From Cepaea nemoralis (taxonomy: Eukaryota > Mollusca > Gastropoda > Stylommatophora > Helicidae), in assembly GCA_014155875.1 (NCBI GenBank), contig JACEFZ010014441.1:140001-204000 (forward strand): DNA of 64,000 nucleotides. The letters run 5' to 3'. This document shows, piece after piece, positions 9,757 through 20,715 of this stretch. Each line of letters starts with the position of its first letter. Position 1 is the stretch's first letter. Position numbers and translations under genes: made by a program. The notes beneath the pieces are model-generated. The model was given only the letters and a program-made list of their open reading frames with translations. It had not been told where the DNA came from and made no database searches.

Positions 9757-11475
9757 GTTAGTGAAATTAGTTGATAAGGGTGGTTATTAGTGCTATGTAG
9801 ATGTTCATAGTAGCTTATTCACTAACATAACACGTGTTACAAATGAAAACTTTAAAGCTAAAGATCGCTGATTGTAATGGATATAGTGTAGTATCATTCG
9901 GTGGTAAGGGGTGGGTACCAGGTATTAGCGGTCAAGCAGTGGTCAAGTAGTGGTCAAGTGAGAGAATTTTAGGGGAAAAGTAGTTGTAATGATATGGTGA
10001 TGATTAAAGGGTGATAAATTAGTGGTCAAGCAGTGGTCAAGGGGTGGTCAAGTGGTAGTCAAGTGAGGAAATTTTAGGGAAAAGTGATTGTAATGATATG
10101 GTGATGATTAAAGGGTGATAAATTAGTGATCAAGTGAGAAAATTTTAGGGGAAAAGTAGTTGTAATGATATGGTGATGATTAAAGGGTGGTAAATTAGTG
10201 GTCAAGCAATGGTCAAGGGGTGGTCAAGTAGTGGTCAAGTAAGGAAAATTTTAGGGAAAAGTAGTTGTAATGATATGGTGATGATTAAAGGGTGATAAAT
10301 TAGTGGTCAAGCAGTGGTCAAGGGGTGGTCAAGTGAGGAAATTTTAGGGAAAAAGTGGTTGTAATGATATGGTGATGATTAAAGGGTGGTAAATTAGTGG
10401 TCAAGCAATGGTCAAGGGGTGGTCAAGTAGTGGTCAAGTAAGGAAAATTTTAGGGCAAATTGGTCGTAGCGACATGGTGATGGTTAAAGGATGGTAAATT
10501 AGTGGTAAATTAGTGGTCAAGCAGTGGTCAAGTCGTGGTCAAGTAAGGAATATTTTAGGGAAAAGTGGTTATAATGATATGGTGATGATTAAAGGGTGGT
10601 AAATTAGTGGTCAAGTAGTGGTCAACCAATGGTCAAGTAGTGGTCAAGTGAGGAAATTTTAGGGAAAAGTGGTTATAATGATATGGTGATGATTAAAGGG
10701 TGGTAAATTAGTGGTCAAGTAGTGGTCAGCCAATGGTCAAGTAGTGGTCAAGTGGTCGAGTGACCACTTAAATTGTAGATGACGATGCCCCTAAGATTAT
10801 GGTAGTGGTTAAAGTGATCGATGACATGGTCAAGTAGCGGTCAACCAGTGGTCAAGTGGTCGAATGAACACTTAAAAGGTATAGAAAAGTACGTATATTG
10901 AAACGGTGATGGTAAAATGGTCGACAATGTGGTCAAGCAGTGGTCAAGTAGTGCTCAACCAGTGGTCAACCGCTCAAGTGAGAAAATTGTAGGGTATGGT
11001 ACGTGTAGTGAAACAGAGATAAATAAATTAAGTAGTGACGTTGTCAAGTAGTGATCAAGTAGCGGGCAAGTACTGGTCAAATGGTCGAGTGACCACTTAA
11101 ATTGTAAGGGAAAGTACGTGTAGTGAACCTGTGTTGGTTACAGTGATCGATGACGTGCTCAAGTAGTGGCCAAGTAGTGGTAAATGGTCGAATGACTATT
11201 TAAATTGTCGGTGAAAGTAGGTATGGTGACCAGGTGATGATCAAGAGTTGGTCAAGTGGTGGTCAAATAGTGGTCAAGTAGTGGTCAAGTAGTCGAACGA
11301 CCACTTAAATTATAGGGTATGGTACGTGTAGTGAAACGGTGATGGTAAAATAAGTAAGGACATAGTCAAATAGTGGTCAAGTACTGGTCAAGTAGTGGTC
11401 AAGGGTCAAGGGGTGGTCAAGCGACCCCTTAAGTTGTAGGGTATGGTACGTGTAGTGACAGTAGGGGTTAAAGTG
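9757..11475 (+). repeat. GTGGTCAAGTA minisatellite with flank, plus orientation
   Basis: A short unique flank (GTGAAATTAGTTGATAAGGG... at 9,759) leads into many 10-11-bp units AGTGGTCAAGT. These are arranged in higher-order repeats of about 110-130 bp in the first half (spacer GAAATTTTAGGGAAAAGTGGTTGTAATGATATGGTGATGATTAAAGGGTG). In the second half a related order has the spacer GACCACTTAAATTGTAGG...GTACGTGTAGTGA. The same spacers and the same flank occur in reverse complement at 58,270-59,350. No coding sequence. Confidence 0.85.
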
Positions 11476-12109
11476 ATCGATGACATGATCAAGACGTTAT
11501 GCCGGCTGCTAAGTTCAGAAAGTAATGTCCTTAGTATTGGTAATTTCCTTGACAGGAGCGCCTCGAGCACTGATTTTGTATTGATCAATAGCACCTAGTG
11601 GTACAGTCGACACACATGGATAATAGATACATCCGGTCAAAGATGGCGTCGCACCCTATCACACATGGGTAATTGCTACAACCAAACTACGTTAATTCAC
11701 TAAAACTGGTCAAATATGGCGTCACATCCGGTCACAGGGGTAATGGGACATCTGAGACACGTGGTTAAGAGGGAAACTATAGAAAAGGGTGTCCTATCGG
11801 TTGTCGAGTCAGGGAACCTAACGTATGATGATCACTGTGTATAGGAGTGAATACACTGCATCATCAACACTGCATCCAAAGGGTAAAATGGTCACCCCCT
11901 TCTCTCTCTTTTTCTATAACCGTGTAGTCTTAGTGTTATCCGGTTACACCAAAGGACACCCGGGCATCAACACAACAAACTACCCCGATTCAACCTTAGG
12001 CAATGCACGTAACATGACAGGTCACATGTCCGCCGTCATAACCAGCGACGTTATCACGTATCAAATTAGACATCCACACTTTCATTTCCTTTCGATGTGG
12101 TCATAGTGT
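11476..12109. other. No recognisable gene
   Basis: Two imperfect direct repeats of CACATGGGTAATNG...GGTCAAAGATGGCGTC occur (about 11,610-11,720). The 93-codon ORF at 11,825 has no recognisable motif. Nothing else supported. Confidence 0.4.
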
Positions 12110-12228
12110 CTTTACATCTTTCTCCAGAAAGCCATTTCCAAGACCAATATATGTTTTTTCAGTGTACCTGCTCAGTGCCACACTTCACAACCAGACAAAA
12201 GTACACCTTCTATGTACCACTTCAACCG
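12110..12228 (-). mobile_element. Diverged LINE-B fragment
   Basis: CCAGAAAGCCATTTCCAAGACCAATATATG through CACTTCACAACCAGACAAAAGTACACCTTCTATG aligns with 6,645-6,755 of LINE-B (the CEAWTMSRQAEKHLMAVEMWF coding stretch), with many substitutions. It is an old fragment. Confidence 0.65.
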
Positions 12229-12229
12229 T

Positions 12230-13072
12230 CAAATAAGAAAATATGTTACACAAAATATTAAAATTATTGGTCAAATACAGAAATATATCACCCAAACTTA
12301 TAAAAAGTAGGAACATATGTTAACCAAATAGGAAAATTGTTTAGCCAAATAGAAAAAAATATTGACCACGTAACGATATATCTTGTCCACACTTATGAAA
12401 AGTAGGGAAATTTGTTAGTCAAATGAGAAAAAAGATTGACCAAGTAACGAAATACCCAAACCAAACATATGAAAAGTACGAAACTTTGTTAAGCAAGTAT
12501 GAAAAGGTATCGTCCAAACAGAGAAATATATCACCTAATCTTATAAAAAGTAGGAACATATGTTAACCAAATGGAAAATATCTTGGGCAAATAGGAAAAT
12601 TTGTTAGCCAAAGGGGGAAAATATTGTCCAAGTAACGAAATATCCCCCTACAAACTTAGGAAAAGTACGAAACTTTGTTAAGCAAGTATGAAAAGGTATC
12701 GACCAAGTAGAGAAATATATCACCCAAACTTATAAAAAGTAGGAACATATGTTAACCACAGAGAAAATACCTTGGCCAAATAGGGAAATTTGTTATTAAA
12801 ATGAGAAAAAAAAGATTGACCAAGTAACGAAATACCCAAACCAAACTTATGAAAAGTACGAAACTTTGTTAAGCAAGTATGAAAATGTATCGTCCAAACA
12901 GAGAAATATATCACCTAAACTTATAAAAAGTAGGAACATATGTTAACCAAATGGAAAATATCTTGGGCAAATAGGAAAATTTGTTAGCCAAAGAGGGAAA
13001 ATATTGTCCAAGTAACGAAATATCCCCCAACAAACTTAGGAAAAGTACGAAACTTTGTTAAGCAAGTATGAA
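12230..13072. repeat. ~190-bp higher-order satellite made of ~30-bp AT-rich subunits
   Basis: TTATAAAAAGTAGGAACATATGTTAACC starts near 12,299, 12,541, 12,730 and 12,921, spacings of 242, 189 and 191 bp. Within each unit, shorter subunits such as AAATAGGAAAATTTGTTAGCC and AAGTACGAAACTTTGTTAAGC repeat. The array ends abruptly at 13,072 against a GC-rich segment. Confidence 0.85.
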
Positions 13073-13392
13073 AAGGTCTGTAAGGTGTGGAATGCGCCTG
13101 GCCCTGCAGCCAGCAGGGTTAGGATCGGCTAGCCTCTCCCAGGAGGGGTGAAGAGCGAAAATTAGTAGCCTGCCGATGACACGCAGACTACACAAGTCAA
13201 CCCCCACCTCCACGTGGTGCAGACCGGGCAACCATGACCGCGAGGTCATGGGCTAACGGGGCTATGGCTCGCCATAGGGGATGGACTCCTTGTGGTCAGA
13301 TTAGTGTCCTAAACCTGCGACTGGCCTAGCAAGCCGGCAGGGGATCTTCATACTGCTCGTAGAAAAACTAAGAAAGCACTTTACAACACAAT
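13073..13392 (+). mobile_element. Probable LINE 5' UTR fragment
   Basis: A GC-rich, stop-filled segment (GTAAGGTGTGGAATGCGCCTGG ... CTAGCAAGCCGGCAGGGGATCTTC ... CTCGTAGAAAAACTAAG). The GCCGGCAGGGGATCTTC / CTCGTAGAAAA ending looks like the leader that precedes the GTCNVRT endonuclease start in LINEs of the B/C type. That is recalled similarity and is not demonstrated here. It abuts the left end of unit A. Confidence 0.4.
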
Positions 13393-14345
13393 CTCCTATG
13401 GAGCACCCATATACGCCGTTTCTCTGATTATCAATAAGACTGCAGCACATTATATTCTTGGCATTTGTAAAGAAGACAGTTTGCCAATGTTTTCCTTCCT
13501 AGCAGTGACCATACTGGTCGATGACCGTAGCCATTGTCTCCCAAAATAGAGATCCTCTGCCTACCGTCTTGAAGCTGGGGATCATAACCTACAACTATCT
13601 TTTGGCTGCTCTTCAACTTCATCCACCACCTGCATGCATTGCTTCACGTATCCCTGATCGGGGGGCTAAACGGGTACTCCATCTTGCCCAACGGTGTCCC
13701 GTAGGCTAGCAGAGGGAAGGAAGCACCTTACGTCTCCTTTGATAAGGAATACCCCTACCCCTCCACCCAACACTGGCCTTTCACCAGTGCCAAGATAAGT
13801 TCATGCAGGCCTTGACTGTGCCAGACTAGGTATTTTGTCCTGCTCACTTCGCCTATTAAGCGTCATCTCTCTTATTCCTATCACCTAGGCCATAGCCACC
13901 AGTCACACCACTCACCTTCTCGTTGCTAATTTGGTGTTGAAATCTCCGAGGATGACAGTCATTTCAAAATTGTTACACTAGTCCTCGGCGATGTCTCATT
14001 CGTTATATCTTTCAAGAAGCCTTTGGCAAGAAAACGTGAGGCGAAGAAATTCATTGGCATTGAGAATCTTTCGCATTTACTGAACCCTTGACTTCTACAA
14101 ATCCATTGTTCTTCTACTATGTGTATATCCATTATAATATATACCCCTGGTTTTTGTTTTTGTCTTTTGTTCCTTGTCTCCACCACAATGGTTTATGCTA
14201 TATTCATAGAAATATCTCCTGTTCTTACATACCTAACATATTAATATTCAGTATTCTCGTTTCTTTCTTAATGTTGTCAAAGTTTGCGATGGCCATGGTT
14301 ACTTTTCTTTCAATTTTGTGTGGCCCTAGTAGGCCAGTAAAAAAA
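13393..14345 (-). pseudogene. LINE-F: decayed LINE leader and endonuclease start, unit A
   Basis: On the minus strand the segment near 13,960 reads MTVILGDFNTKL, the conserved GDFN motif of APE-type endonucleases. The segment near 14,270 reads like the IKKETRILNINMLG start of this domain. The region between is full of stops. The part 13,393-13,720 is conserved with unit D and looks like a LINE-B leader. It is colinear in unit B (22,991-23,940) and unit C (32,593-33,540). Confidence 0.6.
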
Positions 14346-14640
14346 ATGTTGTTTTTATTTGTTAAATAAAGCTTATTATAGACAAAATCAGTGTCTTTTT
14401 ACATTAGCAAATACAGCATATACATTCATACCCGCGTAACAACATTATAGTCTTGGTATGGTGTAACTACATACATATAACCTGTTGACGATGATGGTTG
14501 AGTAATCATTCGCTCCCATGCAAACCAAACCATTTCATAGAAAAACCTTTCACACTTCAGACATTCGCATTCGCTCTTATGTGTCAACATTATTGCTGAA
14601 TCACTTTTGTTTCCTGAAAATTGTACTTCTGTATGTATCT
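14346..14640. other. Unassigned spacer in unit A
   Basis: No coding signal. A poly-A stretch near 14,340 and AATAAAGCTTATT follow the LINE-F remnant. The same spacer occurs in B (23,941-24,239) and C (33,541-33,839). Confidence 0.4.
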
Positions 14641-14767
14641 CCGAACAAATTAGGAAGAGATTGGAAGCAACACAGATGTGGTTCCTTAGACGAATGTAGC
14701 GAATTCCTTTGACTGCCAATGTAACTAACGACGAATGTCATAAAGAGGCTGGCGAAACTAGAACATT
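14641..14767 (+). mobile_element. LINE-C, left part of the split copy, unit A
   Basis: GAACAAATTAGGAAGAGATTGGAAGC ... GGCGAAACTAGAACATT matches 5,193-5,322 of the uninterrupted LINE-C. It breaks at ACATT, where LINE-A begins, and resumes at 18,673. Copies lie at 24,240-24,366 and 33,840-33,966. Confidence 0.85.
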
Positions 14768-15516
14768 CTTCTTCTTCTTCAGCATTCCGAGCCATTGAGG
14801 TTCTTTGCTGCAGATACAATCGGTCTCCATTCGTCTCTCTGGTGGACCTTGTCTAGCCAGTCGTTGGTTCCAAGTGCTTGTAGGTCTGTACATGTATTAT
14901 CTCTTCACCGTCTTCTTGGTCTACCTCGGGGTCTACGGTCATTTATTTCCCGAGTGTAAGCGATATGTCCCAGTCATTGTAGTCTATTAGCCTTCACGAT
15001 ACCAGTGATTAGCGGGGACTTAAACAGATCATAAATGTTTTTGTTACTTCTTCTTTTCCACTCTCCACATTGTGTATCCCTAATGGGTCCAAAGATGCGT
15101 CTTAAAACTTTGTTCTCAAAGGTTTGTAACAAGGCTTCGTCTCCTTTCGTTGTACTCCAGGTTTCAGAGCCACACAGCACAACTGATCTGATCAGTGTTT
15201 TGTATATTGTGATTTTGGTGTTCCGAGATAGCGCATTTGATTTTAGTAGATTTTATAGCGCATAGTATATCTTATGTCAAGAATTGATTCTAGTTTGTAT
15301 TTCTTCTCTTATGATGTTGGAGCAGTTGAAGATTGTACCCAGGTATTTGTATGTTTCCGTTCTTTTAATGGTCATATTATCTATTTGTATGTGGCCAGAG
15401 ATTTTAGCCATTCCTTCTCTTGAAATTACCATATATTCTGTTTTAACTTGGTTGATAACCAGCCCCATCCGTTGGGCTTTTTCCTTTAAGTGAGTCAATA
15501 TTTCCAATGTCTTTTG

Positions 15517-16213
15517 TTAATTTTCCACTATAATATATGTATCATCTGCATAACCAGGCAGCTTGGATGTTCCTCCAATATCACATTCCTCCTTTACCTT
15601 CCTTACAGCTTTCTCTAGAGCCAAATTGAAGAGTAGCGGCGATAGTGCATCACCCTGTTTCAAGCCAGATGTTATTTGGAAAGGGTCTGATTTCCTGCCT
15701 TTATGTGTTACTATATTATAAGTATCTTCCATGCATAGTCTGGTCATATTGATTAACTTCTTTGGTATTCCAAATTCCTGCATAACATTCCATAGGCTAT
15801 TCCTATGGACACTATCATAAGCCTTTTTTAAAATCCACAAAAACGTTATGGAGATTTCTTTTATATTCCCAATGTTTCTCGGCTATTTGTCGTAAGATAA
15901 ATATCTGATCTATTGTTGATCTGTTTTGTCTAAAACCCGCATGGTAGTCACCTAATATGTCTTCTGAATATGGTTTTAGTCTATTTAGTAATACTGCGGA
16001 TAGTATCTTATAGCTTGTGGACAGTTGTGATATTCCTCTATAATTTTCACATTGGAACTTGTCTCCTTTCTTAAAGATTGATATCAATAATGACTCTTTC
16101 CAGTCATTGGGTAATTCCTCTGTCCTCCAGATGTTTATTATTAGTTCGTTTAGCTTTAGATGTAATGCATGGTCACCTGCCTTTATAAATTCAGCAGCAA
16201 TTCCATCAGCCAC
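15517..16213 (-). pseudogene. LINE-A reverse transcriptase core, unit A (frameshifted)
   Basis: Two frames (15,815-16,213 and 15,517-15,840) cover the RT: NYRGISQLSTSYKILSAVLL, AGFRQNRSTIDQI, VFVDFKK, GLKQGDALSPLLFN, and GYADDTYII. A run of four A bases near 15,832 shifts the frame between the VFVD and YDSVHRN segments; unit B has three A bases and is open. The C-terminal part continues at 15,277-15,507 after another break. Confidence 0.9.
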
Positions 16214-16460
16214 AGATGCCTTATTGGTTTTAAGTCGTGTGATTACATATAGGATTTCTTCAAGTGCGAGTTCTTCAATTTATGGTTCACACGTTAGAAC
16301 CTCTTCCTGTGGGAAGGTATTACTTGGAGCTTCAGAAATTAGTAATTCAACAAAATATTCTTTCCATGTGTTGCACATTTCCTCATTGGTATTTATCATA
16401 TTCCCATGTTTGTCTTTTAAACCATATGTGTTGTGTTGGTGCCCTCGTTTAATTGATTTC

Positions 16461-17390
16461 GGTGGGGGTATGTGGGGTGGATGGGTAAGGGTATCTGTGT
16501 GGGTGTGGGTGGGAATATTGTGTGGTATGTGGGTGGGGGGATATGTGTGTGGTGTGTAGGTGGGGATGTGTAGTGGTATGTGGGTGTGGGATGTGTTGGT
16601 GAGGGATATGTGTGTGTGCGGTGCGTGGGTTGGGAATATTGCGTGGTAGGGGATGTATGTGATGTGCGGGTGGGGGATTGTGTAGTAAGGATTGTGTTAA
16701 GGCATGTATGGGTGGGTGGAGGATGTATGTGTGGTGGTGGGGTGTGTGTGTGTGTGTGTGAGTGGATTGGGGATGTATGGGTGGTTAGGGAGATGTGTGT
16801 GTGTGTGTGGGGGGGGGGGGGAGATGCCAGTTGGTGGGGATGTGTGTGTATGGTTTGGGGATGTGTGAGTGGATGTGCGATGTGTGGGTTGGTGAGGGAT
16901 TGTGTGTGTGGGTGGGAAATATGTGGTTAATGGAGATGTGGCTGGGGGATGGGTGATTTGAGGTGTGGATGGGGAGATGATGTGTGGGTTAGGATGTGTA
17001 TGTGGGTGGGCGTGGGATATGTGGGTTGGTGGGGGAATGTTTGTGGGTGGCGAGTGTGTTTTGGTTGGGGGAACAGGTGAGGGGAGTGTGGGTGGGGGAT
17101 GGGTCGGTTGTTGGGGTATGTATGTGTCTCTTGGTGTGCGTGTGTGTGGGTAGGTGGGTGGGTGTGTGGGTGGGGTGATGTATGGGTAGGTGGGAGATGG
17201 GCCTCATAACATGGTAATTTGCCTTGTTTATGTTTACAACATTCATTTCACAATGTTTATTTTTCTTCCTATGTAAATGTATAATGCTCTTGATGAACGA
17301 AAGACGAGTGATTGGAAGGGCCGAATGTAAGACGGGCCTGCGCGCCCAATTTGTGACCCTAATAAAGTTGATTTGATTTGATTTGATTTC
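16461..17390 (+). mobile_element. TTGATTTGA-tailed element with GT-rich minisatellite body, unit A
   Basis: Inserted in LINE-A between the endonuclease and RT. The first ~750 bp is an irregular GGGTGTGTGGGTGGGGGATGTGT minisatellite. The last ~170 bp (17,219-17,390) is non-repetitive and ends AATAAAGTTGATTTGATTTGATTTGATTTC. TTGATTTC occurs at 16,453-16,460 and 17,383-17,390, a likely target-site duplication that blends with the tail. The same 3' segment ends the 5.77-kb insert of unit C, so this is a dispersed family with a constant 3' end and a variable body. A LINE or SINE-like 3' end is likely; the parent is unknown. Gly/Val/Cys/Trp-rich ORFs are artefacts. Confidence 0.8.
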
Positions 17391-17617
17391 AGTTCTTTAA
17401 AAAACTTTCTGGATTCGTTTTTCTAGATATTAGTTTCCATATCTTTGATTATATTACTCATATATTCTCACGTCAAACTATTTTTGTAGCCTCTTTACAT
17501 TCATTTCTATATTGCTCTTCCTTTTGGATGTTGTTGATGTCATTTAACCATAAATGTCTGGCATTCTTTTTCCTAATGACTGCTTCATCACATTTTTGAT
17601 TGAACCATCTGTTCTTT

Positions 17618-18367
17618 CTATGCGTGGTTAACACACCGAGACATTCTTCCTTCTGCGGTAGATTGAATTGTATTCTTGATGTTCAACCAAGTTTGGTCAA
17701 CGCTTTCCTCCAACAGGTTTTGCAGAGTTTCAAGTTTACATTTTATTTCATCTGTAAATTTCTCTTTGACTGTAATTTCTTGTAGTTTTTCTCTGTTATA
17801 CGTTGGGTGTAATCTTTGTAATTTAGTATAGAAAGCTCTCTTAAGTTTTATTTTAAATTTTGCTCCAACGAGGAAGTGGTCGCTGTGGCACTCAGCTCCT
17901 CTATAACTTCTAACTTGTTGTATGCTTGATGCATTTCTGTTGTTAATTAAAATGTGATCTATTTGATTATAGGTTCTCTTGTCACATGATTTCCAAGTTT
18001 GTTTGTGTATATCCTTTCTTTGTAGTCTGGTACTGCTAATCTGCAGTCCTTTGGCTTCTTCCAGGTTGATGACTCTCCATCCATTATCATTTGAAGTTGT
18101 ATGTAGGATTTCCATACCGGCCACTTTTTTATTAGTTTGCTCTCTACCTATTTTTGCATTGAAGTCTCCCAGCACAATCAGGATGTCCTGTTTGGGGGTT
18201 TCTTCTATGACATCTTCCAGATCGTTATAAAAGTCTTCTTTAATATCATCTTCTTTCTCTTCAGTAGGTGCATGTACATTAATCATCGTTATATTTTTCC
18301 ATGTACCTTTTATTCGTAATTTACTAATTCTGTCATTAACAGCTTTAAAGTTTAAAACGTTCCCCAT
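17618..18367 (-). pseudogene. LINE-A APE-type endonuclease domain, unit A
   Basis: A 249-codon open frame. Visible motifs: NVHAPTEEK (30-38), VLGDFNAKIG (65-74), NQIDHILI (134-141) and SYRGAECHSDHFLV (154-167). The GDFNAK, QIDH and SDH boxes hold the usual catalytic and metal-binding residues of apurinic-type endonucleases that nick the target for target-primed reverse transcription. The true protein would start upstream (GTWNVQTLYRAG, 18,590), but frame breaks near 18,370 and 18,510 separate it. An identical-length ORF lies in unit B. In unit C it is split by the 5.77-kb insert just after GDFNAKI. Confidence 0.9.
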
Positions 18368-18672
18368 ACCTCTTTTTTGATGACAAATCCTGTTCCTAAT
18401 TCATGTTTATTTTGGGTGTTTCCTCCATATATTATAATCATTTCATTTTGCTCTAAAGTACCCTTTCCGGGCCACCTTATTTTTTGAATTGCTGTTATAT
18501 CCATTTGATATTAAACAAGTTCCCGGGTTAGTTCTTCAGCCGCCCCAGCTCGATATAGTGTCTGTACATTCCATGTTCCAAATCTTAAGAGTCCTTTAAC
18601 GTTCCGAGGTCGTTGTCCAAATAAGTCAGTCCGAATTCGAGGCTTATGTATCTGTTTCGTAACAAAATAGTT

Positions 18673-18987
18673 ACATTATAATACAACAATAAGAAAGAGA
18701 CAAATAGCTTTTTTTGGTGATCGAGTGAAATGGCGAGTCATGACCGCCCACGCTTTCCGGCATGGCACATGATTGATTGATGAGAAGAGAGGCGCTGGAG
18801 AACATCGTTGCACATGGAAAGATCGAGGGGAAGAGAGGCAGAGGCAGACCACGAGAAATGATGATGGATGGATTGCGACGGTGGCATGGAGGAATATCAA
18901 CAGCAGAGTTGATCAAGAAAACCAAAACAGAGATGTGTGGGAAGTCATGAACGCCTACGCCTGTCGGCACGGCTCTTGATGATGATG
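18673..18987 (+). mobile_element. LINE-C 3' part, unit A, with a ~65-bp LINE-B end inside
   Basis: Resumes LINE-C after LINE-A (ATTATAATACAACAATAAGAAAGAGAC, compare 5,318-5,340), encodes GKRGRGRPREMMMDG-type sequence, and ends GGCTCTTGATGATGATGAATTGATA. At 18,716-18,780 the LINE-B 3' terminus (GATCGAGTGAAATGG ... GGCATGGCACATGATTGATTGATG) interrupts the FGHVLRREA segment. The uninterrupted form is at 5,350-5,375. Confidence 0.85.
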
Positions 18988-19508
18988 AATTGATATTGAG
19001 GATTGTTGGCCTTTAACAAGCCTGCCAAAAATGATAGGAATCCTTTTTACTGCCATTATAGCTTTAGTTGTAAATTACAAATTAAGCATAAATGCAAAGG
19101 GTCAAAATTTGCTTATAAAATATGATAAAGCATAGATTTAACAATCATTCAATAAGAAAGAAACTAAAATAGGTATTCTAGGGTTACAAAATCATACTTA
19201 TTTATTGACTACCCAATTTCTACAACAAAAGTAAAGAGATTTGTAGTTATTTAATGACATTATACTAGGTATACAATTTCCATTTTTTTAAAATAAAGTA
19301 ATCTCCCTTGTCGCGATATTAGATGTTTATGTTCCCTACTCATTGCGTATCTAGGTGTTTTTCTTTTAGATGTCTAGTGATTCCGCAGAATGCTTGAAAA
19401 TAAGTATTAATAAGTGTAGTGATCAATCAAGGCATTACTATCATGCTACTATATTTTAAATATTCTCTACGCAAACGTAATTGCACCAGCATTTGGCTGA
19501 CGGGGTGG
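18988..19508. other. Spacer between LINE-C and (GA)n, unit A
   Basis: AT-rich, no ORF with motif. Homologous to 5,581-6,109 upstream and to 28,564-29,086 and 46,581-47,103 in units B and C. Origin unknown. Confidence 0.5.
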
Positions 19509-19509
19509 G

Positions 19510-19597
<88 letters not shown>

Positions 19598-19610
19598 GAG
19601 AACGAGAGAG
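19509..19610. repeat. (GA)n microsatellite, unit A
   Basis: About 100 bp of GA ending in AACGAGAGAACGAGAGAG. Longer than the ~74-bp tract in the upstream paralogue. Confidence 0.97.
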
Positions 19611-20715
19611 ATGGATGGAAGGGGAAAGAGAACTATGTGAAATTTACAAGCATTTCCTCTAAGCATAATATTTGTCTACATAAACCCCGTACACTTACAC
19701 GGCCTTTCTATCCATCCATCATGTACCATGCCGATAAGCGTGGGCGGCCATGTTCTGCCATCTCACTCGATCACCAGAGCCGTGGATCAGCTCCATGTTC
19801 CTGTCTCTACCATGCCACGTGGCCAACCATCCAGGTATTTACTTCTCGATCTTCCTCTTGGTCTCTTCCCCTCGATCTTGCCAGTTGTCACCAAGTTCTC
19901 CAAATTATTTCTTCTCATAACATGCCCAAAACATTGTGACTGTCTACGTTTAATGACTCTAATCAGTTTACGATCTTCATTTGTGAGTTGAAGGATTTGT
20001 TCATTGGTCTTTCTGGCTGTCCATAGTATTCTTTGCATTTCCTCAGAAACCACATTTCCACAGTACAGGTTCTATGCAGCACTTCAACACTCTTTTTCTC
20101 GTTTCAATTGATATCTTTTTATTGGTCAGTATGTTTTTCATATTGCAAAAGGCTAACTTCGCAATGGCAATTCTTGTTCTAATCTATTCAAGGCATCTCC
20201 CATCAGATGTTATGACTGTTCCAAGATAACTGTACCTATTAACTCGCTTGAGAATGCCCATTTATTTGTATATCACATTGTGTTATTTCCTTCTTCCCAG
20301 TGACGACCATAATCTGTGTATTCTCAATATTCAGTTCTAACCATAGTTGTTCATTGAGTGCAACAACCGCATCTACTAAATTGTGCAGGTCCTGTTCATT
20401 GTCTGCAATAAAGACTGTATCATCTGCATATCTAATGTTATTGATGTATCGTCCCCCAATGTTGATTCCTTCCTTATCTTCTATATTTCTGAAAATAGTT
20501 TCACTGTACAGGGAAAAAATATCTGGAGACATTACACATCCCTGTCTCACACCTCTTTTAATAGGCTGATATTGACCTACATAGTTATTAATTCTGATGG
20601 CAGCTTGTTGTTTCTAATATATGTCTTTTTCTTACAAGTCTAAGGTCTTTTCCATCAATTTGTAGATCTTCAAGCATCCTTATCATGTCGACATGTCTCA
20701 CTTTATCGAAGGCCA

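Larger units (their letters stand above)
14768..18672 (-). mobile_element. LINE-A (RTE-type), near-full-length, unit A
   Basis: Minus-strand element of about 2.97 kb of LINE sequence plus a 0.92-kb insertion. Read from 18,672: LRFGTWNVQTLYRAGA (endonuclease start, about 18,590), the EN ORF (17,618-18,367), the GT-rich insertion (16,461-17,390), the RT core (15,517-16,213), the C-terminal tail (14,974-15,507), and a (GAA)n tail at 14,768. It sits inside LINE-C with ACATT on both sides (14,763-14,767 and 18,673-18,677). The paralogue at 5,316 is the empty site. The layout (single ORF, APE endonuclease, RT, RGRPRRRW tail, simple-repeat 3' end) is that of the RTE clade. Stops and frameshifts make it inactive. 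Confidence 0.93.

Noticed and set aside
10000..11470. Regularly spaced short repeats resembling a CRISPR array
   Set aside because: The 'spacers' are themselves repeated higher-order units, there are no cas genes, and the context is eukaryotic. It is a minisatellite.
16580..17250. Cys/Trp/Gly-rich plus-strand ORFs (up to 125 codons) and Pro/Thr/His-rich minus-strand ORFs
   Set aside because: All derive from the GT-rich minisatellite and change length between units through indels.
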